In this document: piece after piece, positions 1 through 5,204 of the stretch
How the letters are laid out: each line of letters starts with the position of its first letter
How positions within the stretch are numbered: position 1 is the stretch's first letter
Assembly: GCA_036847245.1 (NCBI GenBank)
Contig: DAIUAL010000241.1
Span: 1 to 5,204 of the forward strand
Length of the DNA: 5,204 bases
Direction: 5' to 3'
Origin: UBA4661 sp002405405
Lineage (GTDB): Bacteria; Bacteroidota; Ignavibacteria; Kapaibacteriales; UBA4661
Translations under genes and position numbers: made by a program
The notes under the pieces: model-generated
Told to the model about the DNA's origin: nothing
Database searches by the model: none
Seen by the model: the letters and a program-made list of their open reading frames with translations, nothing else

Positions 1-1760
1 CCCAAGATGCACTAGAGGCATCATCGAAAGCAAACATTCTCCCCCTTGCACTCATTCTTTCGCCGACCCGCGAGCTCTGTGTACAGAGTACTAACGACTT
101 AAAGAAATTTTCTGCGCATCGTCGCGAACTTCGGATTACATCTGTGTATGGCGGTGCAAGTATTGTAAAACAAATACAAGATATTCGCGCCGGTGTACAT
201 ATCGTCGTAGCAACACCCGGTCGTCTGACGGATTTATTGGAGCGTAAAGCAATCGATCTTTCATCGATTCGCTATGTCATTCTTGATGAAGCAGATGAAA
301 TGCTCAATATGGGCTTTAAAGATGATCTTGATAAGATTCTTTCTCACACACCCGACGGCAAGAATGTGTGGCTTTTCTCGGCAACAATGCCATCGGAAAT
401 CCAACGTATTGCACGCACCTACATGAAAGACCCGCAAGAAGTCGCGGTTAATCGTGAACACAAAAGCAATGAAAACATTGCGCATCAATACATGGTTGTT
501 GATGAACGTAATCGTTATTCTGCGCTCAAACGTGTGCTTGACTTTACACCTGATGTCTTTGGTGTTGTATTTTGCCGTACCAAAGCAGACACGCAGAATA
601 TTGCTGATATGCTGATGAAAGACGGTTATAATGCTGACGCCTTGCATGGGGATTTAACACAAGCACAACGCGACAAAGTCATGAAAAGCTTTCGCAATAA
701 AACACTTCAACTTCTGGTGGCGACCGATGTTGCGGCACGTGGTATCGATGTGCATAATGTTACCCATGTGATTCACTTGAATATGCCCGATGAAATCGAA
801 TATTACACACACCGCAGTGGTCGTACCGCTCGTGCAGGTAAAACCGGTATTTCCTTGGCAATTATTACAACACGTGAATTCTCTCGCATTCGACAAGTAG
901 AGCGTATGCTCGGTGTTACTTTTGAAAAGCAACTTGTGCCGACCGGCAAGCAAATTTGTGAACATCGTTTGCTTGAACTCATGCATCGCTTGCGCGAAGT
1001 AACGATCGAAGAAGAAGAGATTGCAACATTTCTTCCTGCGGTATATGAAGAATTGCTTCCACTTGATAAGGAAGAAATTATCAAGCGTTTTGCATCCTTG
1101 GAATTCAATCGTTATTTGGATTACTATCGCGATGCTCCCGATCTCAATAAATCTGCACAACGTGATCGTACAGAACGTGGCGAACGTATCGGCTATGCCG
1201 ACAGCGATAGTGGTTTTGAAGCAGACACAGCTCTCTTTATCAGTGTTGGTAAAATGGATGGCTTGGATGACAAAGCAAAAATTCTGTCCTTCATTTGCGA
1301 ACGTTGTAAAATCACCAAAGCACAATTGGGGAAAATTCGTTTAAGCGGAGCATTTACGGTGGTAGAAGTATCGCACCACACCGCCGAAACGATCAAATCA
1401 AAACTGCATGGCTTTGATTTCAAAGGTCGTCGCATTCGTGTTGAGCATGATGAAACATGGTCGAAAAAAGGTGGCGGAAATCCTAACCGAGCGCGAGGCG
1501 AACGAAGCGGTTCCGACCGTAGTGGCGGACGAAGTTATGGTACACGCAACTATGGTAAATCAAGTTCCTACAGCGATAGCCGCCGCGAATTTGGCACCCG
1601 GAGCTCCGGTAGTCGTGATATCGGTAGTCGTGATACGGGCAGCCGAGACGAAAGTCGCGATGGCAGCTCCTATCGGAATAGTTCACGTCCGTCATCGTCA
1701 AAAGAGTATGGTGCAGACAGCAGTTCTTCCCCCTTTCGTAAACGCAGGAAACTCGTTTAA
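1..1760 (+). CDS. DEAD-box ATP-dependent RNA helicase, DeaD/CsdA-like, 5'-truncated
   Basis: Cytoplasmic RNA helicase that uses ATP to unwind or remodel RNA; relatives act in ribosome assembly, cold adaptation and mRNA turnover. The frame is open from base 3 to the TAA at 1758-1760 (585 visible codons), so the gene starts outside the window; the Q motif and Walker A motif are missing for that reason. Visible motifs in order: PTREL (Ia, ~63-77), the GG motif in VYGGAS (~144), TPGR (Ib, ~213), DEAD (285-296), SAT (~378), the FCRTK strand (~570), ATDVAARGID (V, ~720) and HRSGRTAR (VI, ~810). A helical linker ending in YYRDAPDLN follows, then a DbpA-type RNA-binding domain (about 1224-1450). The last ~100 residues are low complexity, rich in R, G, S and D, and end in a basic FRKRRKLV. 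The GTG at 144 lies inside the helicase core and is not the start. The helicase family is certain; the choice between DeaD/CsdA and another DbpA-domain helicase is not. Confidence 0.97.
   Translation, partial: QDALEASSKANILPLALILSPTRELCVQSTNDLKKFSAHRRELRITSVYGGASIVKQIQDIRAGVHIVVATPGRLTDLLERKAIDLSSIRYVILDEADEMLNMGFKDDLDKILSHTPDGKNVWLFSATMPSEIQRIARTYMKDPQEVAVNREHKSNENIAHQYMVVDERNRYSALKRVLDFTPDVFGVVFCRTKADTQNIADMLMKDGYNADALHGDLTQAQRDKVMKSFRNKTLQLLVATDVAARGIDVHNVTHVIHLNMPDEIEYYTHRSGRTARAGKTGISLAIITTREFSRIRQVERMLGVTFEKQLVPTGKQICEHRLLELMHRLREVTIEEEEIATFLPAVYEELLPLDKEEIIKRFASLEFNRYLDYYRDAPDLNKSAQRDRTERGERIGYADSDSGFEADTALFISVGKMDGLDDKAKILSFICERCKITKAQLGKIRLSGAFTVVEVSHHTAETIKSKLHGFDFKGRRIRVEHDETWSKKGGGNPNRARGERSGSDRSGGRSYGTRNYGKSSSYSDSRREFGTRSSGSRDIGSRDTGSRDESRDGSSYRNSSRPSSSKEYGADSSSSPFRKRRKLV
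1608..1652 (+). repeat. Three 15-bp tandem repeats encoding GSRDx in the helicase tail
   Basis: Three in-frame 15-bp units (1608-1622, 1623-1637, 1638-1652) encode GSRDI, GSRDT and GSRDE. The first two differ only in their last three bases, while the third has several synonymous changes (GGC AGC CGA GAC). This suggests growth of the disordered tail by unit duplication followed by drift. RG/SR-rich tails of DEAD-box proteins commonly bind RNA without sequence specificity. Confidence 0.8.
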
Positions 1761-1778
1761 GGTACGATGACAATGATA

Positions 1779-1899
1779 GTCATTTTGCGAGGCAATCTTC
1801 ACAAACAATGTGGAGTTTGCCTCGCACAGTTTTACAATGAACTGTACAATCAATGATGACAACACTTTGTGCTGATTGCTTCGCTTTGCTCGTAATAAC
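1779..1899. repeat. Possible decayed palindromic intergenic repeat
   Basis: The left part (1779-1798) reads GTCATTTTGCGAGGCAATC. The reverse complement of the right part (about 1874-1899) reads GTTATTACGAG, then nine extra bases, then GCAATC. The two ends are therefore inverted copies with an indel, enclosing the strong hairpin at 1786-1826 and a small one (ACAGTT/AACTGT, 1826-1831 with 1840-1845). From memory, short palindromes with GTCATTGCGAG and AAGCAATC cores are scattered between genes in many bacterial genomes. I cannot confirm membership without other copies from this genome. Confidence 0.4.
1786..1833 (+). terminator. Probable terminator hairpin after the helicase gene
   Basis: An outer 10-bp perfect stem (1786-1795 with 1817-1826, TGCGAGGCAA/TTGCCTCGCA), one T/T mismatch, and an inner 7-bp stem (1797-1803 with 1809-1815, one G-T wobble) close a five-base AACAA loop. 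It starts 25 bp after the helicase stop. The following T run is short (TTTT at 1830-1833, after a CAG), so termination is likely but not textbook. The hairpin is nearly symmetric and could also serve minus-strand transcripts or be part of a repeat element. Confidence 0.6.
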
Positions 1900-1900
1900 T

Positions 1901-1922
1901 AATGATGGAAGAATCCGTCATT
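1901..1922 (+). other. Small 8-bp hairpin in the convergent intergenic region
   Basis: AATGATGG (1901-1908) pairs with CCGTCATT (1915-1922) across a six-base loop, with one T-G wobble when read as plus-strand RNA. No T run follows. Its role is unknown; it may be part of the repeat-rich spacer or a weak backup terminator. Confidence 0.35.
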
Positions 1923-1948
1923 GGGAATGAGTATAGTGACACCTAATT

Positions 1949-1982
1949 AGCTACTACAAGCACTACTTCACTTGTGGTAGCT
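1949..1982 (-). terminator. Hairpin overlapping the end of the GIY-YIG gene, candidate terminator
   Basis: AGCTACTACAAG (1949-1960) and CTTGTGGTAGCT (1971-1982) form a 12-bp stem with one mismatch or wobble and a 10-base loop that contains the TAG stop (1963-1965). The right arm encodes the last residues of the GIY-YIG protein, so the structure is partly inside the gene. On the minus strand it is followed by AATTAGG rather than a T run. A termination or 3'-end stabilising role is plausible but unproven. Confidence 0.45.
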
Positions 1983-2550
1983 GGAAGTATGCAATGGAAT
2001 TAATATTATTGCGCTTGCCATTCAGTATCGGTTCAGCAAGAATAATTGCAAATCCTTCGAGAAAAGAGACCAATTCTTTGCCATTGACTTCTGCTCGCTT
2101 TGAAGAAAGTTCTCTGTCTTTACGTTTGAGTTTTTTTAGTACAGCAAACCATGAAAACTTTGTCCATCGGTCGGCTAAATGGTCACGGGTATGCTCATTC
2201 AAACGGTTTGCTAAGCCACCATCTTCTGCTTTGCCGACATAGACTAACTTATCGTTTTCATCATACAGAACATAGATGCCGCTACTGAATGATAAATTAG
2301 CAGAATCTGCTTCATCCGTACTTGACCGCTTTGCCTTTTTCCCCATTTTTGCATCTGTGCGTTTACCCAATAAAACAAAACCACCATTGGGTGTTTGTGC
2401 CTTGATACGATCCCACTTTAAGCCGTATACTTCAATCAATCCTTTTTTACTCTCACTTTCTTCCGTAAGTGAATCTTGTGGCACAAATGCATACGTATGT
2501 ATGACTGATAAAAAAGTAATTGCGATAATTGCGAATAATTGAGCACTCAT
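1963..2550 (-). CDS. GIY-YIG nuclease-fold protein with secretion-signal-like N-terminus
   Basis: 195-residue protein with a GIY-YIG endonuclease fold, a metal-dependent DNA-cutting domain. Visible signatures are GIY (91-93), YVG (104-106), the conserved Arg in LANRLNEH (R116), H120 and H124, DRW (127-129), the catalytic-type Glu in SFLEG (E165), and EPILN (173-177). The VYGLKW segment (41-46) ahead of the fold resembles the conserved lead-in of a small GIY-YIG family I recall from other bacteria. Residues 5-21 are hydrophobic and end in TYA, like a signal peptide or membrane anchor, though the usual early positive charge is missing. The ATG at 2550 has no clear Shine-Dalgarno. A GTG at 2484 (V23) would remove the hydrophobic part and is an alternative start. 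The gene lies 58 bp after the response regulator on the same strand and may share its transcript. The fold is well supported; substrate and location are unknown. Confidence 0.88.
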   Translation of the reverse strand: MSAQLFAIIAITFLSVIHTYAFVPQDSLTEESESKKGLIEVYGLKWDRIKAQTPNGGFVLLGKRTDAKMGKKAKRSSTDEADSANLSFSSGIYVLYDENDKLVYVGKAEDGGLANRLNEHTRDHLADRWTKFSWFAVLKKLKRKDRELSSKRAEVNGKELVSFLEGFAIILAEPILNGKRNNINSIAYFQLPQVK

Positions 2551-2608
2551 AGTATTGATGGGAGAATGGATCCGGTTGATAATTCATGAAAAAATGACGA
2601 CATACTTA

Positions 2609-3265
2609 TTAAACGTCAATAATTCCATTCTTGATAGCAAGCTGAATAACACTTGTCATTTTGTTACAATTCCATTTCTGCATAATAATCTGACGATGCT
2701 TTTCAACAGTATGGTGGCTCATGTGGAGTTTTTCAGCAACTTCCTTACTTGTCATTCCTTTTGCAATCCATCGGACAATCTCTTTTTCTCGCAGTGTTAA
2801 CTCAGCTAAACTTTTATTTGATTGTTGTTGTATTGCAGCCGGAGATAGTGCTTCTACAGAATAACGCAGTGCCTTTTGCGAAAGGTATATTTCCCCGTTC
2901 GCAACTTTCCTCAGTGCTTCAAGGGTATCTTCTATAGGTCTGTCTTTTTCGATAATACCCTTAACCCCCAATGCCAAGCATTCCCGCACACTTTTTGCAT
3001 CAATTCGCGAGGTGAAAACAAGAATAGCGATCTCCGGATGATTTTCACGCACATAACCTGCAATATCATATCCACTCATGCTGTCAGGCATGTGCATATC
3101 CAAAAGGAGGACTTGAGGTTGTGCTCTACGAAGTGATTCAAGAAATTGATCGCCTCTGTTAAAACACCCCAAAATTTTTACTTCGTTGGAATAATGAAAC
3201 TCGAACCATAGTCGCAATGTATCGAGCATTGCTTGATGGTCATCAACAATCACAATATCTATCAT
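2609..3265 (-). CDS. NarL/FixJ-family response regulator with LuxR-type HTH
   Basis: 218-residue cytoplasmic two-component regulator, phosphorylated by a sensor kinase and binding DNA through its C-terminus. The receiver domain (about 1-118) shows the acidic pair D8-D9, the phospho-acceptor D56 in LLLDMHMPD, T85 and K107 in IIEKD, so all catalytic positions are intact. A Q/S-rich linker (about 140-152) leads to a LuxR/GerE helix-turn-helix (about 155-215) with LTLREKEIV, GMTSKEVAEKL and SHHTVEKHR. The ATG at 3263-3265 gives a canonical receiver start; the frame is open further upstream to a TTG, but that would add a non-homologous stretch inside the structured leader. There is no Shine-Dalgarno; a T6-A-T6 run directly precedes the ATG. 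The stop is followed at once by a second in-frame TAA. No histidine kinase is in view, so the stimulus is unknown. Confidence 0.95.
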   Translation of the reverse strand: MIDIVIVDDHQAMLDTLRLWFEFHYSNEVKILGCFNRGDQFLESLRRAQPQVLLLDMHMPDSMSGYDIAGYVRENHPEIAILVFTSRIDAKSVRECLALGVKGIIEKDRPIEDTLEALRKVANGEIYLSQKALRYSVEALSPAAIQQQSNKSLAELTLREKEIVRWIAKGMTSKEVAEKLHMSHHTVEKHRQIIMQKWNCNKMTSVIQLAIKNGIIDV

Positions 3266-3347
3266 AAAAAATAAAAAAGGCGTTTTCCCAATCGCACTAA
3301 AAGAGGTTACCGCCAAGCGACCTGACCGGATGCGACAGAAAAACGCC
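3266..3347 (-). promoter_or_regulatory. Terminator-like alternative hairpin plus T run before the response regulator
   Basis: On the minus strand GGCGTTTT (3347-3340) can pair with AAAACGCC (3286-3279), and inside it TCGCA (3335-3331) with TGCGA (3296-3292) and AGGT (3323-3320) with ACCT (3307-3304). The stem is followed by T6-A-T6 (3278-3266), which ends at the base before the ATG. This looks like an intrinsic terminator placed in the leader. It cannot coexist with the longer hairpin at 3300-3404 because they share bases, so together they could form an on/off attenuator. The loops are large, so the fold may be weak. Confidence 0.4.
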
Positions 3348-3404
3348 CGCGCGTGCGGGTATTCTTCATCGTGGTTCCGGTCGAAAAATTGGCGGTATTT
3401 CTTT
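3300..3404 (-). ncRNA. Long structured palindrome, candidate cis-regulatory leader RNA
   Basis: Five nested stems line up in one arm: 3300-3304/3400-3404 (5 bp), 3308-3316/3389-3397 (9 bp), 3324-3330/3376-3382 (7 bp), 3333-3335/3369-3371 (3 bp) and 3338-3350/3355-3367 (13 positions with one mismatch), capped by a four-base loop at 3351-3354. The internal loops are small (2-7 bases per side). Two positions in the inner stem are G-U pairs only if the minus strand is the RNA, and one only for the plus strand, a slight preference for minus. The GC-rich tip followed by CGTTTTT on the minus strand could itself end transcription. I recognise no known riboswitch, ribozyme, tRNA or attC consensus. It lies 35 bp upstream of the response-regulator ATG on the same strand. 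Confidence 0.5.
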
Positions 3405-3595
3405 ATAGAACACGAAAGAAGATTGCTATAACTACTAATTTCTACAACTAAAATTCTGCATTAAATACTACGATTATATAATGCTACACCTCTAACAGCT
3501 ATCACATTGCACCAAATTATTTCAATATCATCGTTTGTGAATCAAATTGTTGATTTCGCGAAGCCCCTCAATACTTCAAACTTCACACGTACACA
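3405..3595. other. AT-rich non-coding spacer
   Basis: No gene seen on either strand. The stretch contains a small hairpin AATCAA/TTGATT (3540-3545 with 3550-3555). On the minus strand a TTTG near 3547 followed 23 bases later by TAATTTGG (about 3514-3521) vaguely resembles the Bacteroidota promoter pattern (TTTG, then TAnnTTTG), but spacing and sequence are imperfect, so no promoter is called. A promoter for the structured leader and response regulator would be expected here. Confidence 0.4.
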
Positions 3596-4372
3596 CTAAA
3601 TTAACTTAATCATAAAAAAAAGAATAAGACCAAGCACAAGTTCAACAGCAAATGCAATTCGAATAGGGGACTGTATCATTTTCATGCTTTTGTTGATGAT
3701 TGTACTTGCATTTTCACTGATTTTGCGTATTTCACCAATGTAAGAAGCAGATATCTTTTTTGTCCTTTCTGCGGTTGCTGTTACAGAATCATCAAAATAT
3801 AAAAATTGATTGTTGCCTGATAATTTCATGAGTGTAAAAAGGCTGAGCAACATTTTATCGAACGTATCTGCAATAAAGTTTTTGAAAAATGGAATTTTTT
3901 TTCGGACGACCTCAGCTATGGATGGAGATATAACACCAAAAAGAAAGCCTTCAACTAAAAGGAGCATTTTTTCAGAGGTAAAATCTTTTAACTCCACTTT
4001 TTCACAAACATCCTGTATGAAGGTGGATAAAATTTTGCAGACAGAATCTAATACTAAAGAAAGATCGGATTTAACTCTGTTGGTAAAAATAAGCAAGCCG
4101 GAAGTAAGAGTAAAAAACAACAACCAAATTGTTCCTATTGAACCAACAAATAATACCATACCTACGCTTAAGTGAAAAACGAAGAAGACTACCAAAAGAA
4201 GAAAAATGGAAAGTATCAAAGGATATAAAAACGAAGATAAAAAATAGCTGTGAATAGCAATTAAGGATGTGAATCGCTCGACAAGATCATCATTCCTATA
4301 ATTCTCAAGGTCTATATTTAGTTTACTCTTGACATTGTTGACAATCTGCTCGATTCGTATATTTTTTTTCAT
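3596..4372 (-). CDS. Membrane protein of unknown family, three predicted transmembrane helices
   Basis: 258-residue protein of no family I recognise. A polar N-terminus (about 1-42, many K, N, E) is followed by two adjacent hydrophobic segments (about 46-67 and 70-96) forming a helical hairpin, then by a mostly soluble central region (about 99-236) with mixed charge and some hydrophobic stretches, and a final hydrophobic helix (about 238-258) running to the C-terminus. Positive residues beside the helices suggest that the N-terminus and the central region face the cytoplasm. The ATG at 4370-4372 was chosen because GGAG lies five bases upstream; a GTG six bases earlier (4378) is in frame but overlaps that site. 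The gene lies 144 bp after the DUF1524 nuclease on the same strand. It is AT-rich, like its upstream neighbour. The proximity hints at a shared system, but nothing in the protein itself shows a function. Confidence 0.82.
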   Translation of the reverse strand: MKKNIRIEQIVNNVKSKLNIDLENYRNDDLVERFTSLIAIHSYFLSSFLYPLILSIFLLLVVFFVFHLSVGMVLFVGSIGTIWLLFFTLTSGLLIFTNRVKSDLSLVLDSVCKILSTFIQDVCEKVELKDFTSEKMLLLVEGFLFGVISPSIAEVVRKKIPFFKNFIADTFDKMLLSLFTLMKLSGNNQFLYFDDSVTATAERTKKISASYIGEIRKISENASTIINKSMKMIQSPIRIAFAVELVLGLILFFMIKLI

Positions 4373-4377
4373 TTCCA

Positions 4378-4381
4378 CTCC
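4378..4381 (-). promoter_or_regulatory. Ribosome binding site GGAG of the membrane protein
   Basis: GGAG on the minus strand, five bases before the ATG at 4372. It decides between that ATG and the in-frame GTG at 4378. It is the only clear Shine-Dalgarno-like site among the three visible gene starts. Confidence 0.5.
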
Positions 4382-4516
4382 ACATTATTGATTGTTCCTA
4401 CTCTTTTGGCTTTTCGGATGGTGCCCCGTTTTTAGATAGTTTCTGGTCTCTACCTTATGTGTTATTTAACAAGTATTCGTGTGCTTATCTTTTTGTCGAA
4501 TATCAGTAAATCAATT

Positions 4517-5204
4517 TTACTCGTCATCTTCCTTTATATCTGAAAAGTCAATACGCCATATTTCAACTGCTTTTTCTGCTATTTTTTCTCCTCGTTGGTC
4601 GATGTGATAAAATTTGAAATCTGCGTTTGCCGCCAAATCTTTTGTTAGCACGAGATCCGATTGCCTATAAGACCCCTTTTTCTTTGTGAATGGATTATTT
4701 GATGCTTGTATATTCAATGGAGCCGCTAAAAGTGCAAGATTACCTATACGACTTACATACTTTTTGTGCTTGACAAGAGCTTTTTCTCCTAAATATGTCA
4801 CCCAATCACCAAATTCATTGACTGACTTTTTAGTGTTGATTGTCTGAGGTATGATATGCTCCAAATGGACATCTTCGGCAGTACTTATCAAGGTTTCTTT
4901 AGTATTGCCTCGCATTTCGTACTCAAGTTGTTCTAGAATATACCGTGCTCTGTCCTCAACTTTTCCTTTGAATTGATATGCCGGCAATTTGTCTTGAAAT
5001 TCTTCATCTTGAGGATAATAGTTCACCAATCCTTTTCGAAACGAGTATAGCATTGCTTCTTCCGTTGTTTCATCTAGACTATACATTAATTGCGAAAAAA
5101 TCGTATCATTTTCATTTGTCCTTCTTTCACAAATATGCCTTCTGAGCATAAATGTTTCCAACATTTTTAAGCCGTAATCTAACGCTAGAATGCTAAGCAA
5201 TCGC
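4517..5204 (-). CDS. DUF262/DUF1524 (GmrSD-like) nuclease, C-terminal part, 5'-truncated
   Basis: C-terminal 228 residues of a larger protein; the frame is open through the window edge, so the N-terminal half is missing. Counting from the Leu codon at 5200-5198, FMLRRHICERR (17-27) matches the helical lead-in seen in DUF262-linked proteins. DUF1524, a His-Me-finger/HNH-type nuclease domain, is shown by VHLEHIIPQT (111-120) with the HxEH core, IGNLALL (152-158), N163 in PLNIQASNN, and KKKGSYRQSD (173-182). Proteins of this kind, including GmrSD type IV enzymes, cut modified DNA, with DUF262 acting as a nucleotide-hydrolysing and sensing part; here DUF262 is only inferred, as it would lie off the window. 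The TTG at 5200 is an internal Leu codon, not a start. The gene ends in an acidic KEDDE. An intact nuclease centre argues for activity; the exact substrate is unknown. The membrane protein follows after 144 bp. Confidence 0.88.
   Translation of the reverse strand, partial: RLLSILALDYGLKMLETFMLRRHICERRTNENDTIFSQLMYSLDETTEEAMLYSFRKGLVNYYPQDEEFQDKLPAYQFKGKVEDRARYILEQLEYEMRGNTKETLISTAEDVHLEHIIPQTINTKKSVNEFGDWVTYLGEKALVKHKKYVSRIGNLALLAAPLNIQASNNPFTKKKGSYRQSDLVLTKDLAANADFKFYHIDQRGEKIAEKAVEIWRIDFSDIKEDDE

Noticed and set aside
654..1325. Long open frame on the minus strand within the helicase gene
   Set aside because: It is antisense to a conserved helicase, is Cys/Phe/Thr-rich and shows no domain; a codon-bias shadow.
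1731..1757. Nuclear localisation signal in the helicase C-terminus (FRKRRKLV)
   Set aside because: Basic tails are common in bacterial RNA-binding proteins; nothing else suggests a eukaryotic target.
1408..1770. Plus-strand open frame in another phase over the helicase tail
   Set aside because: It overlaps the in-frame repeat-rich tail and has low-complexity Ala/Val composition; a shadow of the real frame.
3266..3316. Longer response regulator starting at the TTG at 3316
   Set aside because: The extra 17 residues precede a canonical receiver start and lie within the structured leader; TTG is a weaker start than the ATG at 3265.
3300..3404. Integron attC site
   Set aside because: The nested stems recall attC architecture, but the outer arms lack the GTTRRRY/RYYYAAC core and no integrase or cassette genes are seen.
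3300..3404. tRNA or TPP-type riboswitch
   Set aside because: GGTTCC and CCTGACCGGAT loosely recall a T arm and a TPP core, but the required cloverleaf and the partner CTGAGA element are absent.
3810..4175. Plus-strand open frame antisense to the membrane protein
   Set aside because: It has no domain or ribosome binding site, and the minus-strand protein has coherent membrane segments and a start with GGAG.
4474..4502. Terminator between the DUF1524 gene and the membrane protein gene
   Set aside because: TATTCG/CGAATA is only six AT-rich pairs with a 17-base loop and no T run on the minus strand; too weak to call.

Overview
The window is 5.2 kb of bacterial DNA with five protein genes, two of them cut by the window edges. 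The lineage is uncertain. The DEAD-box helicase type (DbpA-like RNA-binding domain plus a long RG/SR-rich tail) and the near absence of Shine-Dalgarno sequences (four gene starts lie upstream or are partial, but of the three visible starts only one has one) fit a Bacteroidota/Chlorobiota-type organism. This is inference, not proof.

Layout. Bases 1-1760 (+) carry a DEAD-box RNA helicase lacking its first part. Bases 1761-1962 lie between convergent genes and are packed with inverted repeats: a strong 18-bp hairpin, a possible decayed palindromic repeat and two smaller hairpins, the last reaching into the next gene. The remaining genes are all on the minus strand. Read in their own direction they are: a 5'-truncated DUF262/DUF1524-type nuclease (5204-4517), a three-helix membrane protein of unknown family (4372-3596), a 330-bp non-coding stretch, a NarL/LuxR-type response regulator (3265-2609), and a GIY-YIG nuclease-fold protein with an N-terminal secretion-signal-like segment (2550-1963).

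The most unusual item is the non-coding stretch before the response regulator. On the minus strand it can fold into a ~105-nt hairpin made of five consecutive stems (3300-3404). It can instead fold into a second, incompatible hairpin (3279-3347) that is followed by a T6-A-T6 run ending at the regulator's ATG. This is the expected layout of a transcription attenuator or of an undescribed structured leader. No known riboswitch consensus was recognised.

How the parts may work together. The response regulator and the GIY-YIG gene are 58 bp apart on one strand and may be co-transcribed; no histidine kinase is visible. The DUF1524 nuclease resembles GmrSD-like modification-dependent restriction enzymes. 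It and the membrane protein are visibly more AT-rich than the helicase, which suggests an acquired defence-type segment next to a housekeeping helicase gene.
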